From Clostridia bacterium (GTDB lineage Bacteria > Bacillota > Clostridia > Oscillospirales > CAG-272), in NCBI GenBank assembly GCA_017481495.1, contig JAFUPC010000074.1:1-34516 (forward strand): a DNA stretch of 34,516 nucleotides, in the 5' to 3' direction. Below the pieces are notes generated by a model that ran no database searches, was not told where the DNA came from, and saw only the letters and a program-made list of their open reading frames with translations. How positions within the stretch are numbered: the stretch's first letter is position 1; each line of letters starts with the position of its first letter. This document shows positions 1 through 8,004 of the stretch, in pieces. The translations under genes and the position numbers were made by a program.

Positions 1-1
1 C

Positions 2-907
2 TCTCTGATCGACGACATGGGCATCCGCGGGCACGAAATCGGCTGGATCACGGGCATTCCCGACGGCGGACTCGTAGAGCGCATCAAAGCACTCTGCCCC
101 GTTGACCGCATCGCCACCTGCGGGGAATTTGACCTCGGTCTGCACGCGGCGGGACTGTTCGGCGACGGTCTGCTGGCACTCTCCGGAACCGGTGCAACCA
201 TGTTCGCCTCCTGCGGCGGAAAACGGTACGCGACCGGCGGCTACGGTGCCGCGGTATCCGATGCCGGTTCCGGCTACTGGATCGGCCGCGCCGCGTTCAA
301 TGCCGCCATCGAAGACGACGAGGGCCGCGGCCCGCGCACCCAGCTGACCGATCTGCTTGCCGAAAAGCTCGGCGGCACGCGCGAATCGTTCGGTCATGCC
401 GTGTTTTCCATCTACAGTCAGAACAAGGTCTCCCCGACCGCATATGTTGCCTCCTGCACGCCGCTCGTTTCTCAGGCCGCGCTGGCGGGAGACGGTGCCG
501 CTCTACGCATTCTGGAGCGCGCCGGGTATCTCATCGGTTCCCAGCTCGTTGCGCTCGTCAAAAAGCACCGCCTGCCCCGTTCCCTGCCCGTGACCATCTC
601 CGGCAGTGTCTGGCGGTCGCATCCCCTGCTCTTTGACACGTTCCGTGACACGCTCGCCGAAGCCGGTCTGGACGGCAATCTGCACATTCCCGCCTTTGAA
701 CCGATTGTGGGGGCGGTCATCGGGCATTATCACGCACTGCACGGCGATTTTTCCCTGTCCGACCGGGAACGGTTCGCAGAGCAGTTTTCCGCACACGCTT
801 TCACGGTCTCCTCTGACCTTTACAAGCGCCCCAATCCCCAGAAGATCATTCCGACCGTCCGCGCAGATGCACCCGCACCGCAGCACGATCCGAATCAGTC
901 ATTATAA
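2..907 (+). CDS. BadF/BadG-type sugar kinase, 5' end missing
   Basis: The reading frame is open to the left edge of the window (Ser-Leu-Ile-Asp-Asp precede the first Met at base 17), so the N-terminal phosphate-binding part of the ASKHA ATPase fold is cut off and the Met at 17 is probably internal. What remains, about 300 residues, has the family's second-half signatures: a Gly-rich adenosine-type motif LALSGTGATMFA, then GGYGAAVSDAGSGYWIGR, the pattern seen in N-acetylglucosamine kinase-like members of the BadF/BadG/BcrA/BcrD family. It would phosphorylate an amino sugar in the cytoplasm. The next gene, 33 bases downstream, encodes a SIS phosphosugar-binding protein, which supports a sugar role over the activase role of other family members. 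The exact substrate cannot be read from the sequence. Confidence 0.78.
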   Translation, partial: SLIDDMGIRGHEIGWITGIPDGGLVERIKALCPVDRIATCGEFDLGLHAAGLFGDGLLALSGTGATMFASCGGKRYATGGYGAAVSDAGSGYWIGRAAFNAAIEDDEGRGPRTQLTDLLAEKLGGTRESFGHAVFSIYSQNKVSPTAYVASCTPLVSQAALAGDGAALRILERAGYLIGSQLVALVKKHRLPRSLPVTISGSVWRSHPLLFDTFRDTLAEAGLDGNLHIPAFEPIVGAVIGHYHALHGDFSLSDRERFAEQFSAHAFTVSSDLYKRPNPQKIIPTVRADAPAPQHDPNQSL

Positions 908-940
908 TCAATAATCTTTTCCCCAAAGGAGAACAACCAA

Positions 941-1597
941 ATGGAACTCATGAAACGCTATCAGAGTGCCGTTGACGACCTGTTTGCAAAAGTCCGCGAC
1001 ACCCAGACCGAAACCATCCTCAAAGCCGGTGAAATGATCGCCGATGCCGTTGCCAACGGCGGCAAGGTGTATCTCAATGACATCTGCCATTCCATCGAGA
1101 TGGATCTCATCTACCGCGGCGGCGGCCCGATCTTCTACAAGAAGTTCAAGAAAGACGAACACATGGATGCGCTGAAAAAGGGCGACATTCTGGTCGTTTC
1201 CTCCGTCTCCGGCAGAACCGCGGCGGTCGTTGACCTCGCATGGGAAGCGATGGAGCGCGGCGTCAATGTCATTGCGTTCACCAGCATGGAATACGCCCGT
1301 CAGGTCGATCCCGTTCATCCGTCCGGAAAGAAATTGTACGAATTTGTCACGCTGGCGGTCGACAACTGCGCGCCTGCGGCAGAAGCCATGCTGGAAGTGG
1401 ACGGCATCGAAGCACGTTTCGCCGCCGCATCCGGCATTGCATCCGACTACATCATGTGGAACATCACGTCTGTCGTTGTGGAGAAGATGCTTGAGCGGGG
1501 TCTGACACCCGGTATTCTCAAGAGCGCGAACTTCCCCGGCGGCAACGATTACAACAAGCAGATCATCGAACCGCATTACGACGAGTTCGGGTGGTAA
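941..1597 (+). CDS. SIS-domain phosphosugar-binding protein
   Basis: This 218-residue protein is a single SIS (sugar isomerase) domain of the COG4821 type. Visible are the segment ICHSIEMDLIYRGGG (residues about 50-64), which matches the GHS-x-x-x-E-x-x-x-RAGG motif of the family, and SSVSGRTAAVVDLA (about 87-100), the Ser/Thr-rich phosphate loop. The start is set by an AAAGGAGA ribosome site about 8 bases upstream of the ATG. It follows a BadF-type sugar kinase and a two-way terminator comes right after it, so the pair is probably the end of an amino-sugar operon. It could be an isomerase, etherase or regulator; SIS domains alone do not tell which. Confidence 0.75.
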   Translation: MELMKRYQSAVDDLFAKVRDTQTETILKAGEMIADAVANGGKVYLNDICHSIEMDLIYRGGGPIFYKKFKKDEHMDALKKGDILVVSSVSGRTAAVVDLAWEAMERGVNVIAFTSMEYARQVDPVHPSGKKLYEFVTLAVDNCAPAAEAMLEVDGIEARFAAASGIASDYIMWNITSVVVEKMLERGLTPGILKSANFPGGNDYNKQIIEPHYDEFGW

Positions 1598-1611
1598 AAT
1601 TTCAGAATCAT

Positions 1612-1650
1612 AAAAGAGGTGCGGCATTCGGGCGGCACCTCTCTTTGTTT
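1612..1650. terminator. Two-way intrinsic terminator
   Basis: Bases 1615-1622 (AGAGGTGC) pair perfectly with 1635-1642 (GCACCTCT). The plus strand continues with CTTTGTTT and the minus strand with TTTTATGATT, so the hairpin can end both the SIS gene and the convergent spoVA operon. Its 3' side touches the spoVAE stop codon. Confidence 0.8.
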
Positions 1651-2020
1651 ACGTCTTCGGCTTTCCGCGGAACACCAGCGCTGCGATAAATCCGCAGGTC
1701 ATGGCGGCGGTGATGCCGCCGGCGGTACCGGTAAGACCTCCTGTCAGCGCACCAACAAGTCCTCTGTCCCGCACCGCGCTTTCCACGCCGCGCGCAAGGG
1801 AGTAGCCGAAGCCCGTCAGCGGTGTCGATGCGCCGCATCCGGCGAGCTTGACAAGCGGCTCGTACACGCCGACCGCGGTCAGAATCACGCCGGCGACGAC
1901 ATAAGAGACCAGAATCCTTGCCGGGGTGATTTTGGTATAGTCGATGAGCAGCTGTGCGATCACACAGAATCCGCCGCCGACCGCGAATACCAAAAGAAAA
2001 TCAATGCAGATCTCCCTCAT
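1649..2020 (-). CDS. spoVAE: Stage V sporulation protein AE (SpoVAEb type)
   Basis: A 123-residue hydrophobic protein with about four membrane segments and the conserved stretch ITPARILVSYVVAGVIL and a C-terminal Gly-rich helix pair. SpoVA proteins form the inner spore membrane channel that carries Ca-dipicolinic acid into the forespore and releases it during germination. The ATG overlaps the spoVAD stop codon by four bases (ATGA), so translation is coupled. It is the last gene of a three-gene spoVAC-AD-AE unit and ends at a terminator. The length matches SpoVAEb; the separate soluble SpoVAEa protein is not present here. Confidence 0.92.
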   Translation of the reverse strand: MREICIDFLLVFAVGGGFCVIAQLLIDYTKITPARILVSYVVAGVILTAVGVYEPLVKLAGCGASTPLTGFGYSLARGVESAVRDRGLVGALTGGLTGTAGGITAAMTCGFIAALVFRGKPKT

Positions 2021-3066
2021 CCGTTGCTTCCCCCTCTCTCCTCCCCAGATACAAGTGTCCCGGGCAGTTCCGACGAAATGCGCACCAGATGCGCGATGCC
2101 CGCGATCGGCATTCCCTGCTGGACACTGCCGGGACTCATCAGCGCACCCGTGCCGATGAACAGCACGTTTTTATAGATACCCTGCCGCAGGCGCTTCATG
2201 ACCGGCCCACAAATGACTGTTCCTGAGCATCCGCATCCGGAGCCGCCTGCGTGGACGTCCTGTTCCTTTGCGGAATAAATCATGAGACCGCAGTCGTTGT
2301 AGACGGAGCGGATATTAAAGCCGGATGAATACAAAAGCTCCATCGTGATGTCATGTCCGATGGCTCCAAGATCGCCGGTCAGGATCACATCGAAATCCTC
2401 GGGCACCGTGCCGGAACAGGAAAAATAGCGCGTGAGCGTATCGACCGCCGCCGGTGCCATCGCCGCGCCCATGTTGTTTGCATCCGTGATACCTTTCTGC
2501 ACGCTGATACCGGGCATGACCTCCGTGACATACGGGCCGCCGCCGTCGTTTGCGACCAGCATCGCGCCGGAACCGGTCACCGTCCACTGGGAGGTCGGGG
2601 TACGCTGTCCGCCGTATTCGATGGGAAAGCGGAACTGCCGCTCGGCGGAACAGAAATGGGACGAGCAGACCGCCGCCGCACGGTTGAAAATGTTATTCCC
2701 GACAGTCAGTGCCGCCAGCATCAGGCTTTCCGCCATGGTGGAGCAAGCGCCGTACAGACCGAAATACGGAATGCCGAAATCGAGCAGTCCGAACGACGAT
2801 CCGGTACACTGGTTGAGCAGGTCTCCGGCAAAGATCGCATCCACATCATCCTCGCGCATCCGGCATTTTTTCAGCATCAGACCGAACGCCAGCCGCTGCA
2901 TCTCCGATTCCGCTTTTTCCCAGGTATCCATGCCGAAGCGGTCGTCCTCCGCGTGCAGATCGAAATCCGCGCCGAGCGGCCCATCATGTTCTTTCTTTCC
3001 GACAACAGCGGCGGAGGACAGAATCGTCGGCGGATTCTGGATGCGGATCAGACCTTTGTTTTTCAT
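2017..3066 (-). CDS. spoVAD: Stage V sporulation protein AD
   Basis: A 349-residue protein with the thiolase-like fold of SpoVAD, the dipicolinic-acid-binding subunit of the SpoVA channel. It contains YGACSTMAESL (around residues 115-125), the segment equivalent to the thiolase active-site loop, as well as AAAVCSSHFCSAERQFRFP and a C-terminal GTGALMSPGSVQQGMPIAG. The frame stays open upstream to 3111, but I chose the ATG at 3066: it has a GGGGAGGT ribosome site about 8 bases ahead, it starts with the family's usual MKNKG-type N-terminus, and its A overlaps the last base of the spoVAC stop codon (TGATG). Length is normal for the family. Confidence 0.94.
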   Translation of the reverse strand: MKNKGLIRIQNPPTILSSAAVVGKKEHDGPLGADFDLHAEDDRFGMDTWEKAESEMQRLAFGLMLKKCRMREDDVDAIFAGDLLNQCTGSSFGLLDFGIPYFGLYGACSTMAESLMLAALTVGNNIFNRAAAVCSSHFCSAERQFRFPIEYGGQRTPTSQWTVTGSGAMLVANDGGGPYVTEVMPGISVQKGITDANNMGAAMAPAAVDTLTRYFSCSGTVPEDFDVILTGDLGAIGHDITMELLYSSGFNIRSVYNDCGLMIYSAKEQDVHAGGSGCGCSGTVICGPVMKRLRQGIYKNVLFIGTGALMSPGSVQQGMPIAGIAHLVRISSELPGTLVSGEERGGSNG

Positions 3067-3518
3067 CAGACAATACCTCCCCTGTGCAGAAAATAGTAGA
3101 TGACGCCCCACACGACCGATGCAAGCGTGCCGTAAACGATGACAGGGCCTGCGATGATGAACATTTTCGCACCGACACCGAGAACGAATCCCTCCGCCTT
3201 TGTATCAATGGCAGGTGAAACGACTGCATTTGAAAATCCCGTGATCGGGACGAGCGTCCCCGCGCCCGCGAATTTGGCGATCTTATCAAACCAGCCGAAT
3301 CCCGTCAGAAGTGCCGCCAGCGTGACCATCGACACAGGTGTCAGGATGCGGACATTGGTCTCCGGGATTCCGAGATGCAGATATAGCCGGTATAAGCCTT
3401 CCGCGATACAGCAGATGATCCCACCGACCAGAAACGCACACGCGCAGTCCCGCAGAACAGGTGATTTTTTCCCATAACCTTTGGCGTAGACCTGATAGGT
3501 ATTGGCATCCAAATTCAT
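3066..3518 (-). CDS. spoVAC: Stage V sporulation protein AC
   Basis: A 150-residue membrane protein with about four to five hydrophobic segments and the SpoVAC hallmark stretch TGFGWFDKIAKFAGAGTLVP followed by ITGFSNAVVSPAIDTKAEG. In Bacillus SpoVAC behaves as a mechanosensitive channel component for dipicolinate. It is the first gene of the operon; a GGAGGG ribosome site sits about 11 bases upstream of the ATG. A forespore-type promoter lies about 45 bases farther up, and the pyrimidine operon ends only 86 bases upstream on the same strand. Clostridial spoVA loci often keep just AC, AD and AE, as here. Confidence 0.94.
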   Translation of the reverse strand: MNLDANTYQVYAKGYGKKSPVLRDCACAFLVGGIICCIAEGLYRLYLHLGIPETNVRILTPVSMVTLAALLTGFGWFDKIAKFAGAGTLVPITGFSNAVVSPAIDTKAEGFVLGVGAKMFIIAGPVIVYGTLASVVWGVIYYFLHRGGIV

Positions 3519-3562
3519 AAAACAAAACTCCCTCCGACCTCGGTTTTCAATGGTTTCAAAAG

Positions 3563-3592
3563 CATTGTTTCCGGCGGAGGGGATTTTTATGC
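3563..3592 (-). promoter_or_regulatory. Forespore sigma (F/G) promoter of spoVA
   Basis: Read on the minus strand, GCATA (3592-3588) is followed after 15 bases by GGAAACAATG (3572-3563). As I recall them, the consensus elements for SigF are GYWTA and GGNRANAHTR with about 15-16 bases between; every position fits. SigF and SigG share most promoters, and spoVA is SigG-dependent in Bacillus and Clostridioides, so SigG use in the late forespore is likely. Transcription would begin near 3556, leaving a short leader before spoVAC. Confidence 0.7.
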
Positions 3593-3603
3593 ACTTATGA
3601 ATT

Positions 3604-4023
3604 TTACTTTTCTGCCTTGGTATCGCAGTACATACAGCGGTACACGCCGTGCTCGCGGTCGGTCAGACGGAACACGTGCGGCAGTTCCTGCTCACAGGAG
3701 GTAATACAGCGGGGATTTTTGCACTTGATCAGATGAACGATGGTTTCCGGCAGTGCGGGATGGATTTTTTCCGCCCGCTGACCGTCGCGGATGATGTTGA
3801 CGGTGATGCCGGTGTCGATGTAGCCGAGAATATCGAGATTGATGTCGATGGGCGCACCGATCTTGATGATGTCCTTTTTACCGCGCTTGCCGCTCTCTGC
3901 ATTTTTGATGAGCGCAACCTCGCAGTCGAGCCGTCCGAGCTTCAGATAGGAATACAGCTCCATGCCGCGCCCCGCGGGGATGTGGTCGATGACGATACCG
4001 TCACGGATGCTTCCGATGATCAT
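3604..4023 (-). CDS. pyrI: Aspartate carbamoyltransferase regulatory subunit
   Basis: A 139-residue PyrI. The N-terminal two thirds is the nucleotide-binding allosteric domain, and the C-terminal zinc domain shows four Cys ligands, C101-x4-C106 and C130-x2-C133, which make the contact to the PyrB trimer. It lets CTP inhibit, and ATP stimulate, the first committed step of pyrimidine synthesis. It lies 17 bases after pyrB with a GGAGGAAG ribosome site and is the last gene of the pyr operon. No clear terminator follows it, so some transcripts may run into spoVAC. Length is slightly under the E. coli protein. Confidence 0.95.
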   Translation of the reverse strand: MIIGSIRDGIVIDHIPAGRGMELYSYLKLGRLDCEVALIKNAESGKRGKKDIIKIGAPIDINLDILGYIDTGITVNIIRDGQRAEKIHPALPETIVHLIKCKNPRCITSCEQELPHVFRLTDREHGVYRCMYCDTKAEK

Positions 4024-4040
4024 AGTTCTGTGCTTCCTCC

Positions 4041-4967
4041 TTACTTTACTTCAATGCCGAGCAATTTCAAAAACAGCGCCATGCGGATGAATTTTCCGTT
4101 TCTGACCTGTCTGAAATACGCCGCGCGCGGGTCTTCGTCGACCGCAACGGAAATTTCGTTGACGCGGGGAAGCGGATGCAAAATGCGCATTTCCTTTTTA
4201 GCGGTGACGAGCTTGTCCGGGGTCAGGATATAGCTGTCACGCAGGCGGAGATAATCGGCTTCGTTGAAGAAACGTTCTCTCTGCACGCGGGTCATGTAGA
4301 GAATATCAAGTTCCGGCATGACGTCTTCCAGCGACGTGGTCTCGACATACGGAATGTTGTGTGCATCCAGCACCTCCGAGCGGACGTGTTCGGGAATGCG
4401 CAGTTCCTCCGGCGAGATGAACACAAAGCGCACGCCGGGATACCGGCTCATCGCGGTGACAAGGGAATGCACCGTGCGGCCGAATTTCAGGTCGCCGCAG
4501 CAGCCGATGACGAGATTGTCCAGATGCCCGAGTTCCCGCTTGATGGTGAACAGGTCGGTCAGGGTCTGTGTCGGGTGATTGTGACCGCCGTCGCCCGCGT
4601 TGATGACCGGAATGCCGACGTTCATCTGTGCGACGAGCGGCGCGCCCTCCTTGGGATGGCGCATGGCGATGACATCGACAAAGCATTCGACGGTACGCGC
4701 GGTATCCGCAACGGATTCGCCCTTTGAGACGGACGAGCTCTGCGCATCGGAGAAGCCGATGACGGAACCACCGAGATCCAGCATCGCGGATTCAAAGCTC
4801 ATGCGGGTACGGGTGGACGGTTCGTAGAACAGCGTTGCGAGCTTTTTGCCCTTGCAGGACTCTGCATATTTTGCGGGGTTTTCAACGATGTCGAGCGCGA
4901 CGTCCATCATGGCGTCCAGCTCTTCGGTCGTCATCTCCGCAATATCAATGAGGCCCCGGGTCTTCAT
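4041..4967 (-). CDS. pyrB: Aspartate carbamoyltransferase catalytic subunit
   Basis: A 308-residue PyrB that condenses carbamoyl phosphate and aspartate to carbamoyl aspartate. The carbamoyl-phosphate loop S51-T-R-T-R55 is intact, as are H131-P-T-Q134 and the 264-268 HPLPR motif of the aspartate domain. It works with PyrI directly downstream, which implies the regulated dodecameric enzyme. Its ATG overlaps the pyrE stop codon by four bases (ATGA), so it is translationally coupled. Length and motif order are normal. Confidence 0.96.
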   Translation of the reverse strand: MKTRGLIDIAEMTTEELDAMMDVALDIVENPAKYAESCKGKKLATLFYEPSTRTRMSFESAMLDLGGSVIGFSDAQSSSVSKGESVADTARTVECFVDVIAMRHPKEGAPLVAQMNVGIPVINAGDGGHNHPTQTLTDLFTIKRELGHLDNLVIGCCGDLKFGRTVHSLVTAMSRYPGVRFVFISPEELRIPEHVRSEVLDAHNIPYVETTSLEDVMPELDILYMTRVQRERFFNEADYLRLRDSYILTPDKLVTAKKEMRILHPLPRVNEISVAVDEDPRAAYFRQVRNGKFIRMALFLKLLGIEVK

Positions 4968-5620
4968 GCCTTTGCTCCGTTGACGGCAAGGTAATTTCTG
5001 ATGCGCGCGACGTTCTCTGCGTTCGCCTCATCCTCTTCCAGATATTCGATGATGTCATAAACATCGACGACGGAGTAAACCGGGAAGCCATATTCTTCCT
5101 CCAGCTCTGCCATTGCAGACTTTTCGGTTCTGCCCTTTTCCTTTCTGTCGACCATGATGAGGACAGCGGCGACCTTCATGCCGTCGATGGCGGACAGCTT
5201 GCCCATGCTCTCGCGGATGGCGGTTCCGGCGGTAATGACGTCCTCGGTGATGACGACCTCCTCGCCTGCCTTCGGCACATAGCCGACGAACATACCGCCC
5301 TCTCCGTGATCCTTGACCTCCTTGCGGTCAAAGAAGAACGGAACGTCCAGTCCCTCCTTGGACAGCGCAACTGCCGCGGAAACGGCGATGGAAATGCCCT
5401 TGTATGCCGGGCCGTAGAGGACACAGCGCTTGTTTCCGACCTTTTCGAGATAGCTCTTTGCGTAGAACTCGCCGAGCTTTGCGATCTGCTCGCCTGTCTT
5501 GATGTCGCCTGCATTGATGAAGTACGGAATCTTTCTGCCGCTCTTTGCGGTGAAGTCGCCGAATTTCAGGACACCGGCACCCTCAAGGAACCGGATAAAT
5601 TCTCTTTTATAGTTTTCCAT
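4964..5620 (-). CDS. pyrE: Orotate phosphoribosyltransferase
   Basis: A 218-residue enzyme that transfers phosphoribose from PRPP to orotate, giving OMP. The PRPP-binding signature [16 protein letters not shown] is plain, and a flexible-loop segment with K and H ([11 protein letters not shown]) precedes it. The frame is open upstream to 5689, but the start at 5620 (MENYKREF) is chosen because AAAGGAG lies about 11 bases before it and because the longer version would run into the end of pyrF. It overlaps pyrB by four bases and is separated from pyrF by 28 bases. Confidence 0.95.
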   Translation of the reverse strand: MENYKREFIRFLEGAGVLKFGDFTAKSGRKIPYFINAGDIKTGEQIAKLGEFYAKSYLEKVGNKRCVLYGPAYKGISIAVSAAVALSKEGLDVPFFFDRKEVKDHGEGGMFVGYVPKAGEEVVITEDVITAGTAIRESMGKLSAIDGMKVAAVLIMVDRKEKGRTEKSAMAELEEEYGFPVYSVVDVYDIIEYLEEDEANAENVARIRNYLAVNGAKA

Positions 5621-5648
5621 AATGATTGATTTCTCCTTTTGTTTTTGA

Positions 5649-6350
5649 TTATCCAACGAATTCCGCAACACATCTTCTGTATGCCGCAACGGGATCTTCC
5701 GCTGCTGTGATCGGTCGGCCGACGACGATGTAGTCAGAGCCGATCTCCTTTGCCTGTGCGGGGGTCATGACGCGCACCTGGTCGCCGATGTCGCCGTCCG
5801 CGAAACGGACACCGGGGGTGACGGTGACAAAAGACTTGCCGCAGGTATCGTGAACCTTTGCTGCTTCCAGGGGGGAGCAGACAACGCCGTCCAGACCTGC
5901 GTCAGCGGCATTCTTTGCGTAGTGCATGACCGTCTTGTCGATGGGCGCGTTGATGAGCAGTTCCTCTCTCATGCGTTCCTCGGAGGTGGAGGTCAGCTGG
6001 GTGACAGCGATGAGCATCGTGTTCCGGGTGCCGTCCTCCTTCGTCAGACCTTCAAGTGCCGCTTCCATCATGGCTTTTGTGCCGGCGGCGTGCAAGTTTG
6101 TCATATCGACATCGAGATTCGAGAGAACCTTCATTGCCTTTTTGACGGTGTTCGGGATGTCGTGCAGCTTGAGGTCAAGGAAAATCTTGTGGCCGCGTTC
6201 CTTGATGGCGCGGACAATGGACGGGCCTTCCGCATAATACAGCTCCATGCCGATCTTTACAAAAGGCTTCTCGTTTTCAAATTTGTCCAGAAATGCGAAT
6301 GTGGCTTCTGCGGACGCAAAGTCGCAGGCGATGATGACGTCTTTTCCCAT
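5649..6350 (-). CDS. pyrF: Orotidine 5'-phosphate decarboxylase
   Basis: A 233-residue TIM-barrel enzyme that decarboxylates OMP to UMP, the last step of de novo UMP synthesis. The catalytic Asp-Lys-Asp array is seen in DLKLHDIPN (residues 59-67, K61 and D64), and the phosphate-binding end VTPGVRF and [12 protein letters not shown] is complete. The open frame extends upstream to 6437, but that part lies inside pyrD; the ATG at 6350 has GGAGGAG 7 bases upstream and overlaps the pyrD stop by one base (TGATG). Length is that of the short bacterial class. Confidence 0.95.
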   Translation of the reverse strand: MGKDVIIACDFASAEATFAFLDKFENEKPFVKIGMELYYAEGPSIVRAIKERGHKIFLDLKLHDIPNTVKKAMKVLSNLDVDMTNLHAAGTKAMMEAALEGLTKEDGTRNTMLIAVTQLTSTSEERMREELLINAPIDKTVMHYAKNAADAGLDGVVCSPLEAAKVHDTCGKSFVTVTPGVRFADGDIGDQVRVMTPAQAKEIGSDYIVVGRPITAAEDPVAAYRRCVAEFVG

Positions 6351-7276
6351 CAGTGTGCTCCTCCGATAATTTCTTTCAGTGTGTTGATATTGTATTTGTC
6401 CATCACTTCGGGCAGTGCGGCGATGATGTCGCGGCACGCGAAGGGATTGCGTAGATTTTCGGCACCGACCTCAACGGCGGTGGCTCCGGCAAGCATCATT
6501 TCGATGACATCCTCGGCACATGACACACCGCCCATGCCGACGACCGGAATCTTGACGGCTTTCGATACCTGATAAACCATCCGCACGGCGACCGGGAAAA
6601 CTGCCGCACCGGAGTAGCCGCCGGTGGTGTTGGCAAGCAGTGGCTTCTTTTTGCGCAGATCAATGCGCATACCGAGCAGGGTGTTGATGAGCGATACACC
6701 GTCCGCACCCGCCGCCTCCACGGCTTTTGCGATCTCCACAATGTCCGTGACGTTGGGGGAAAACTTGACGATCAGCGGCTTTTTCACAACATCGCGCACC
6801 GCTTTGACAACGGTTTCCGCAGAGCCGGCGCAGGTGCCGAATGCCATACCGCCGCCGTGGACGTTCGGGCAGGAGATGTTCAGCTCGATCCAGCCGACCT
6901 GCTCTTCCCTGTCAAGACGGGAGGAGACCTCCACATATTCGTCAAGCGAGAAGCCGGAGACGTTTGCCATGACCGGCTTGTCAAAGACGGCTTTCAGGCG
7001 GGGCAGTTCTTTTGTTACGACCGCATCCACACCAGGATTCTGCAGTCCAACTGCGTTGAGCATACCGGACGGGCATTCCGCAATGCGGGGCGTGGGATTG
7101 CCGAAGCGCGCTTCGCGGGTCGTTCCCTTGAACGAAAACGTGCCGAGCACATTGATGTCGTACAGCTCCGCAAATTCGTAGCCGTAGCCGAATGTGCCGC
7201 TTGCCGGAATGATGGGGTTGTCGATGTCAATGCCGCAGAGATTCACGCCGAGACGTGCTTTTGTTACTTCTCCCAT
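6350..7276 (-). CDS. pyrD: Dihydroorotate dehydrogenase 1B, catalytic subunit
   Basis: A 308-residue FMN-containing TIM-barrel subunit, closely resembling Lactococcus PyrDB. The catalytic base is a Cys (C136) in NISCPNV, which marks class 1 enzymes rather than the Ser of membrane-bound class 2. [19 protein letters not shown] and the FMN phosphate loop [11 protein letters not shown] are also present. It oxidises dihydroorotate to orotate and passes electrons to PyrK, then to NAD, as expected for an anaerobe. It overlaps pyrK by 13 bases. Confidence 0.95.
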   Translation of the reverse strand: MGEVTKARLGVNLCGIDIDNPIIPASGTFGYGYEFAELYDINVLGTFSFKGTTREARFGNPTPRIAECPSGMLNAVGLQNPGVDAVVTKELPRLKAVFDKPVMANVSGFSLDEYVEVSSRLDREEQVGWIELNISCPNVHGGGMAFGTCAGSAETVVKAVRDVVKKPLIVKFSPNVTDIVEIAKAVEAAGADGVSLINTLLGMRIDLRKKKPLLANTTGGYSGAAVFPVAVRMVYQVSKAVKIPVVGMGGVSCAEDVIEMMLAGATAVEVGAENLRNPFACRDIIAALPEVMDKYNINTLKEIIGGAH

Positions 7277-8004
7277 ACGATCTCCTCCTTTTCAAGGACA
7301 GGGCCGTCCTTGCAGATGCGTTTGTTTCCGTACAATGTCTTGCAGGAGCATCCCATGCACGCGCCGAAGCCGCAGCCCATGCGTTCCTCAAAGCTGTACT
7401 GACCGGATGTTTTGGATGCGTTGTATACCGCGCGGAGCATCGGCTCCGGGCCGCAGCAATAGGTGTAGGTATAATCCCCGGCGAAATCAAAGGCGTTCGT
7501 GACAAATCCCTTGATGCCGGCACTGCCGTCCTCGGTCGTCACACAGACCTTTGCCCCCAGCGCTTCAAATTCGTCTTTGTAAAAGACATCCCGCGCGGAA
7601 CGGAAACCTAAGATCACAGTGACGTCCTTTCCCTCTCCGATGAGCTGTTTTGCCAGCATATAGAGGGGCGGAACGCCGACACCGCCGCCGATGAGCAGAG
7701 GGCGGCCGCCGGATTTCTTCGTGTCGTAGCCGTTGCCAAGGCCTGTCAGGATGTCAAGCTCCTCGCCTGCACCCATTTTCGACATTTTTTCGGTGCCTTT
7801 GCCAACGATCTTGTAAATGAGGGTCAGGGTATCCTCCTCCGCATCGTTGACGGAGATGGGGCGGCGGAGATACATCCCGTCAAGCAGGATGTTGACGAAC
7901 TGTCCGGGGGATGTGATGTCCCCGGTATCGCCCAGAAGCGTCATCTTCATGATGTCGTGGGTCAGGGCGATATTGTCTTTTACGGTGAAAAAGGATTGCT
8001 TCAT
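7264..8004 (-). CDS. pyrK: Dihydroorotate dehydrogenase 1B, electron-transfer subunit
   Basis: A 246-residue flavoprotein of the ferredoxin-reductase type. RRPIS (residues 47-51) binds FAD, LLIGGGVGVPPLYML (about 103-118) starts the NAD-binding half, and four Cys in the pattern C211-x4-C216-x2-C219-x11-C231 hold the [2Fe-2S] cluster. It forms a heterotetramer with PyrD and reduces NAD with the electrons from dihydroorotate. The ATG overlaps the carB stop codon by four bases, and its own end overlaps pyrD by 13 bases. Confidence 0.95.
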   Translation of the reverse strand: MKQSFFTVKDNIALTHDIMKMTLLGDTGDITSPGQFVNILLDGMYLRRPISVNDAEEDTLTLIYKIVGKGTEKMSKMGAGEELDILTGLGNGYDTKKSGGRPLLIGGGVGVPPLYMLAKQLIGEGKDVTVILGFRSARDVFYKDEFEALGAKVCVTTEDGSAGIKGFVTNAFDFAGDYTYTYCCGPEPMLRAVYNASKTSGQYSFEERMGCGFGACMGCSCKTLYGNKRICKDGPVLEKEEIVWEK

